Assembly (NCBI GenBank): GCA_902702965.1
Contig: CACRXP010000020.1
Coordinates: 1,202,419-1,266,418 of the forward strand
Origin: Spirometra erinaceieuropaei
Taxonomy: Eukaryota > Platyhelminthes > Cestoda > Diphyllobothriidea > Diphyllobothriidae
Direction of reading: 5' to 3'
DNA: 64,000 nucleotides
The notes beneath the pieces are model-generated. The model searched no databases. It was not told where the DNA came from and saw only the letters and a list, made by a program, of their open reading frames with translations. This document shows positions 58,931 through 64,000 of the stretch, piece by piece; within the stretch, counting starts at the first letter, position 1, and every line of letters begins with the position of its first letter. Made by a program: the position numbers and the translations under genes.

Positions 58931-59905
58931 GGTGTAAATCTGCAATGCCAGAAAGCATTAATCGTTGAACAATCCCCAACCTGACTCGAGAAATCTCTTA
59001 ATCTCCAACGTAGCAATGCGAAGTCCCGTAGGTCACAACTTATCCTCCTGTTACGGCATTTTGCTGAATCACGGACTGTTGTTGTCAGTAGAGTTTTACG
59101 GTGACCGTGAGGCGATTTCGAAACTCCTGAGTTCTGCCCATTCGTCAAAATATCCAACAATTCAGCGAACGTTTCTTGGAAAACGGCAAAATTGTTGGCA
59201 CCCATTTGCCGTTGCCGTGTAAACCCAGCGTTTTGTTGTTGTTAATACGACTGTGAGTGGTTGTGTTGAAATATTCTTTGCTCAGTTGGTGGGACTGACG
59301 TGCCGACGAAAGACCCGCCATATCGACCTCCTATTTGATTTTATACAAGTTTCACAACCAAGGTCCAAGAGTGCCCATGTGTTTGAACAAACTACCTCTT
59401 TATAATTAAGTTGAGGACACCCGCATGTACGTGTAGGCGTTTTCTAGGCTGGCCTTAAAATCCATGTTCTGACCGATGCAATGCTTACTTACCTCCACGG
59501 ATAGACTATTCTAACGTTAGGGGCTACCATACCAGCATCAGGGGTACCAGTTAAAAGCTCTGACACGCATGTTCCACCGATATTCTACCGCTCCATGACA
59601 CAGCTGCGAGGGTTTTGCTCATTAGCGAGTCCTCCGGCGATCCCTATGTGCCTTCTGATGGATACTCCGGTTTTGAAATTGCGTCTTTTTGATTTCCTTA
59701 GAAAATAACTGCTAACTTGGATTAGATCAGTATATTTAAGGTCTATAGACGCAGACCTAAATTTAATGTACGAATATCTGGGCTGAAGTCCGTCAACCAC
59801 GGTGGGATAACCGCGACAGTAGAATATCTGCATCTGCACATGATGTTCGATGCTTCCTTTCCCTTTTAATTCGATCGAAATACGTAAAGCAGTTTAGCTG
59901 GAAGG
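58931..59905 (+). repeat. Family E tandem duplication, unit 2
   Basis: Direct copy of unit 1 (GGTGTAAATCTGCAATGCCA...) ending in the same 36-base boundary, TCGATCGAAATACGTAAAGC...AGCTGGAAGG (59870-59905, as at 58897-58932). It is ~200 bp longer because of a segment at 59700-59860 absent from unit 1 but present in the E fragment at 3033-3165. Confidence 0.75.
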
Positions 59906-62080
59906 TTTTTGAAACATATTGTTAGTTGCGTCTCGGAGTCGGCAGATACTTGCTTTATATTTGTATTGTTCCATAGACTACCGTCAATCTGGTAATTGAC
60001 CAAACAGTTGGAGAACTCGTCAAAGTCTGTTTGACCTTTCCTGGTAAATCAAGTCCCTGCTATTAGATCCTAGCATCAGCTGTTCGAGGCGTCCAACATC
60101 TTATATCACCCCCTCAGATCCTAAATATCCGCATGTCTCTTGACATACTGTTACGTAAATAGGGAGCGGTCGTTTGAGAAGGTTCTTTCGTCAGCTATTG
60201 GAAACTTTAAACCAGATCGGACCATTTCTGCAGTATTTTCGGGCTTAACGGAGAATTTAATCCTAGTACCGCTGTGAAGAAACCACGCGCCCACACATCC
60301 ACCTTAATGTATGAAACCTAGATTGGAATGCTATCAATGCGCAGGGAAAAGTACAATTTGGAGGTGGCCAGGTTGCTTTGCGATCATAAACCTGTCAAAT
60401 AGTTAGGGCTATTTTGGCAGTCTGTGTGGCCTTCCAAGCTGCCAACTGCTTTTTTTGCCCTGTCCAGGCGTGGGGTACGTTGATGCGTAGCATAACAATT
60501 GTGTTTTTCCTTCGACAAATTCGCAAAGTAATTCGGTTGAATGTTTGTTTACGGCACCGATGTTATTTAAATGAAGAGGCTGGTAGTAGGTAGTGGGAGA
60601 ATCCACTTCTAATGGATTCTTTAAGTTCTCTCTGCCTTTCCTAGCTACAGTTATTATTTGATATACAATCTGACACTTAAAGTCTCCGCATTATGAAAAC
60701 AACCTCTAGTTCAACACATTCTAGCCACCATCTCATGCACGGACTTCGAATAGTGACAAGCGCCTTTGTTGGTTCCCTTGGTGCAATGATCGAATTTCCC
60801 CTTTCTTATCAGACTTCTACATGTTTCGGCACGTACTGTAGTTTCTCCCAAGCATGCAGTATCGTTTTGTGATTCGCGATCATCTTCTGATCATGCTTTT
60901 GTGCTCCGATATTAGCTTTTCGTCGTGCTCCTTGAGAACGCCGTCGGTTTTCACATGCAGCAGCTGACTTTCTATTTGGAAGAAGAAACTGACATGCTTT
61001 CCATGTGGTTCGAGATAGCTTGCGGGTGCCTGAGAAATTGGGCAAACGCTGCCATGGAATCAAGAAGTGTCTGTTGCGTTATTTTGTAAATGACCCCTGT
61101 TTTTGAGAAGATTATAGAAATTAAAATGTAAATCTCCACAGTTCAAAGTCATTGTTGGGTGTGAGTTCGAGGAAGAAAAATTCCGCAAAGGGACTACGCA
61201 AAGTGAGCTTTTCATAACTTCCTTTGAGGGTAACTGCCCGGCATAGCCGTCAGGATATCACACAATACTAAAACATATTCAGTAACATTTTCGACGCAAA
61301 TCCCTGTAGTCGTTTTTAAACTTTCAACAACACTGTAACTTGCCTTTTTTCCGATCAAGTTACGTTCTAAAGGCATTACCTCTTTCGGCCAGTTGTTTCA
61401 ATGCGCAAACCACCTCGACGGAATGAAGGATCAACTTCAAAGCAAAATCACGAGAGTCCGCATCCATGATGGAGAGAAAGTACTCATTTTTCCCTTTGAG
61501 TGTGGTCAACTCCGCCACGGACGTTAATGATAGGCGACCTCGCCAGGTAAAAAGGACATTCCTGCAGGACTAACTCGAGGCACTAAAGCTCGAATCTAAA
61601 TCCGCTATTCTGCCTTTCGGGGCTACAAAACACATCGGTTAGGGCCTGTAAAACTATCTGGTGGATTCCTGTCGATGAAGTTTCCACCGTTTGGGTATAA
61701 TGAGTGAATTTGAGCTGTTAAGACGACTACTTCGTCTACGCCAAGAGCCCGCCTTGCAAAGAACCGAAATCAAAAGACCCTCCCTGCTCTGTTGTGAGTA
61801 TGGAACATTCTATCCGCCGTTCCGTCCTTTATTCACAAAAGTTTACGCAGTGGAGGATGGTGCACGTCCTACAAATTATAATTGAATCTATTTGCTGCCT
61901 GCGTTATCACCTTGTCCATGTAAAACACCATAACTAGGCGACGATATTTTTTATAAAACGCCATGTGGCTGCAAGTATTCGCAGTTTCAATCCCAATACA
62001 GCGACTATTGTAAACGCAAGAAGCAACTTTGTCATGTTTTAAAGTCTGGCATTTTGTGTCTGCATATGACGGAGGGAATA
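59906..62080. other. Unassigned sequence
   Basis: No exon or repeat recognised; frames 60409-60606 (-), 60809-61063 (-) and 61691-61885 (+) lack known domains. Confidence 0.3.
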
Positions 62081-62274
62081 GAAGAAAATGCAATCACTGA
62101 AATAAGAAGTTTACTGGCCTGATGTTACGGATTCTCACTCGAAACCATCATCAGAGACAGTTGCAGAGAGGGGTAGGGACTGTCAATGTCACTGGTGATG
62201 GGCTCGAGTGAGAATCCGAATCCGAAACGTCAGACCAATAAACCTTTTGTCCCAGTGATCGCAACTTCTTCTTA
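62081..62274. mobile_element. Family A hairpin mini-element (A6)
   Basis: Inverted arms 62081-62160 and 62195-62274 around ~34 bases. The left arm reads TGGCCTGATGTTACGGATTC, TCACTCGAAACCATCATCAG. The right arm reads GGGCTCGAGTGAGAATCCGA, CGAAACGTCAGACCAATAAA and ends in CTTCTTCTT. No coding sequence and no clear target duplication. Confidence 0.7.
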
Positions 62275-63239
62275 TGAATTGCTCCCTGAGACGCGCCTGT
62301 TAGCTTCTATCGATTGACTGAATCCTTGTCAGCAATGTGAATGTCCCTTATAAGTAACTTGCATGACGCCTAGGAGAGTTGCACCTAAGTTCGCAAGTTC
62401 TGACGACAACATGTGTGCTGGATTCCAAAATCGTTTCCCGTCCACGCCTTGACTTAAAATTCAGGCGTTTATTGCGTTGTAGTTTTTGCAAACCACTGCT
62501 AACTATCCCAATTACGTTCCACAATATCGGTTCCGCTTTTGATGCAAAGTCGCGCTAAAATCACAACAGAAAATCTGCCGTCAATTCTGCATTGTCCGCG
62601 TGTTGTTTACTCTGCTATGTGTTCGGTAGCTTTCATTAGCAGGTCTCCGTATGCTCTCACGCAATTGTGGCATAAAAGCGGTCTCCAGAAAGTTCTATGA
62701 GAGAAGTGCTCATTTCTGCAGAGGTAACGCAATTTTGTTTTCATCCTTTAGGCAACAACTTGGGTACACGCTCGCGTGATTTACAATAATTAAAATAATG
62801 CGAACGTAAGACAGCGCCGTGTTACTTCAGGCACAGCTGTGGTTTGCGGAAACTGCTTTATTCGGCAATGATTGTGTTGCTGTTATCGCATTTTCACATG
62901 ACTCCTGATGGTATTGTACGCTGGATACCAGACGACATTGAACACAAGTTTGAAAACTTTTTCTAGGTATGCATATACGTCCAGAGCCGTAGCATATCAC
63001 AGATGTACACGCGGCCCGATGTTAAGAAGTGTGCTTAGCACTGCTTCAACTTTCCAGCAAGTCAAGCTTTGTGTATGTGTTGTTGCCAAATTTTAACCCA
63101 CTTGTTTGTTTTAACAGGGAATTATACCACGCACGCGGTGAATTAAGATGCAAGCAAGAGGCTCCGCAGCAGTTTAAATTAAGTGTGGGAACGAGAAATC
63201 ATCCTTTTGTTAAGAAATAATAAACTTCCAACTCACATG
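62275..63239. other. Unassigned sequence
   Basis: Nothing recognised. Confidence 0.3.
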
Positions 63240-63545
63240 TGTACCTTGGAAAGTTCGACCGTCGTGGCCGACGATGTCCATCGTGTGCTCCACTGCAAGA
63301 TAAGAACGGGCAGGATGACTTGTGCGTAATTTAGATTATAGCAGCAGTGGACTTACGCAGCATCTGCCGTACTCTTCGCTCTCTCGCCTGAGTAGGGGTC
63401 ATGACACAGTCAAGAAGACCGCAGACGGAAGAGGGCTTGGGCGGCTGGCGCGGCCGGGCCCGCACCTAGGCGTGATACCACACATCCTGTTCCACAAAAA
63501 ACACTTGCCTAGGAGTTCAACCAACAACAACAAAGGGAGAACGGC
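63240..63545 (-). repeat. Family R repeat, R13
   Basis: Minus-strand R: GACGATGTCCATCGTGTGCT, ACGCAGCATCTGCCGTACTC, GTCATGACACAGTCAAGAAG, GGCGGCTGGCGCGGCCGGGC, then CAACCAACAACAACAAAGGG. Confidence 0.7.
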
Positions 63546-64000
63546 AGGGATTCCAGCTGGCGTGACGTGGGTCGGCGATGTTGCTGTGCATTTCCGATTA
63601 CGGCGGGCAGAATCCGACCTAACGCATGTACCGCGAGGACCGTTTTGGGGCCACTGTTGGTAACAAAGGACGTATTAAATTTTCCAATCCCTGGCGACAC
63701 AACTTTCATCAGTTTATTTTGATCGCAGGACCTCAGTAGACGCTAAAAAATTTACCTCGGTGTCCCTAGTCAAAGATCTCGCAAACGAAAAAGGTGGACA
63801 AACCCATTCTGCAAGTGACCTTGAACGTCCTCGATCGCAGTCGGTAGCTTTTTACACATACGCTCCCTGTTCAAGGGATTTGAGTTCATAGTACAGGTAT
63901 GAATGGTCTCTGTTTTCGACTATACTCGCAAATATCCGCAACTAAGCAAAAAACGACAAACGAACTCGTTGAAACTCCTAAAATCTTCTGCGTGATAAAT
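63546..64000. other. Unassigned sequence to window end
   Basis: Nothing recognised. Confidence 0.3.

Noticed and set aside
1..64000. CRISPR arrays, operons, bacterial or viral genes
   Set aside because: No spaced short direct repeats, no ribosome-binding-site-led gene strings and no viral protein families seen; the repeats are eukaryotic transposable elements.

Overview
The window looks like a stretch of animal nuclear genome. The best fit is a flatworm, possibly a pseudophyllidean tapeworm, but that taxon is an inference. The grounds are sparse exons with GT/AG splice signals, AT-rich non-coding DNA, and dense degenerate Penelope-like elements (PLEs), tRNA-derived SINE-like repeats, a mariner fragment and TTAGGG-like interstitial tracts. 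There is no bacterial gene organisation. Nearly all open frames in the window are short chance frames. A 70-base N gap lies at 18168-18237.

Host gene: two GC-rich segments on the + strand look like exons of one gene. The first (32900-33181) encodes the diagnostic end of the PAR-3/PARD3 N-terminal oligomerisation domain (GGILDWDDQVSDVLDD) and ends at a GTGAGT donor. The second (55914-56298) is Ser/Pro-rich, stays in the same reading frame, and also ends at a GTGAGT donor. The intron between them would be about 22.7 kb. It and the flanking DNA are packed with repeats. The PDZ domains would lie downstream, outside the window.

Repeat layout, using local names defined here: family A is a PLE with ~250-290 bp pseudo-LTRs (pLTRs). 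It occurs as one copy with direct pLTRs (11466-12948), two inverted-pLTR copies with a GIY-YIG remnant inside (813-1762, 43612-44237), two collapsed hairpins (24926-25132, 62081-62274) and a solo piece (36728-36955). Family B is a second PLE, found as a head-to-head inverted pair (37940-39230), a convergent pair (42540-42885 and 42970-44935) and a fragment (54245-54720). One family A hairpin element is inserted inside a family B copy, with an 11-bp target duplication.

Other families: R, ~300-570 bp, at least a dozen pieces; C, ~0.9 kb with terminal inverted repeats; T, with a telomere-like head; H, a ~75 bp motif that forms a near-perfect palindrome at 16542-16670; S, tRNA-derived SINE-like; D and E. 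E is tandemly duplicated at 58159-59905. A 2.4-2.5 kb unit is present as inverted copies 14.3 kb apart (33622-36050 and 50386-52889), each carrying a nested R repeat.

How it fits together: the window reads as a PAR-3 locus whose very long intron has been filled by nested, now inactive transposable elements. Its most unusual content is the series of foldback derivatives of the family A PLE. Similarities between copies were judged by eye from the sequence, so boundaries are approximate to a few bases or tens of bases.
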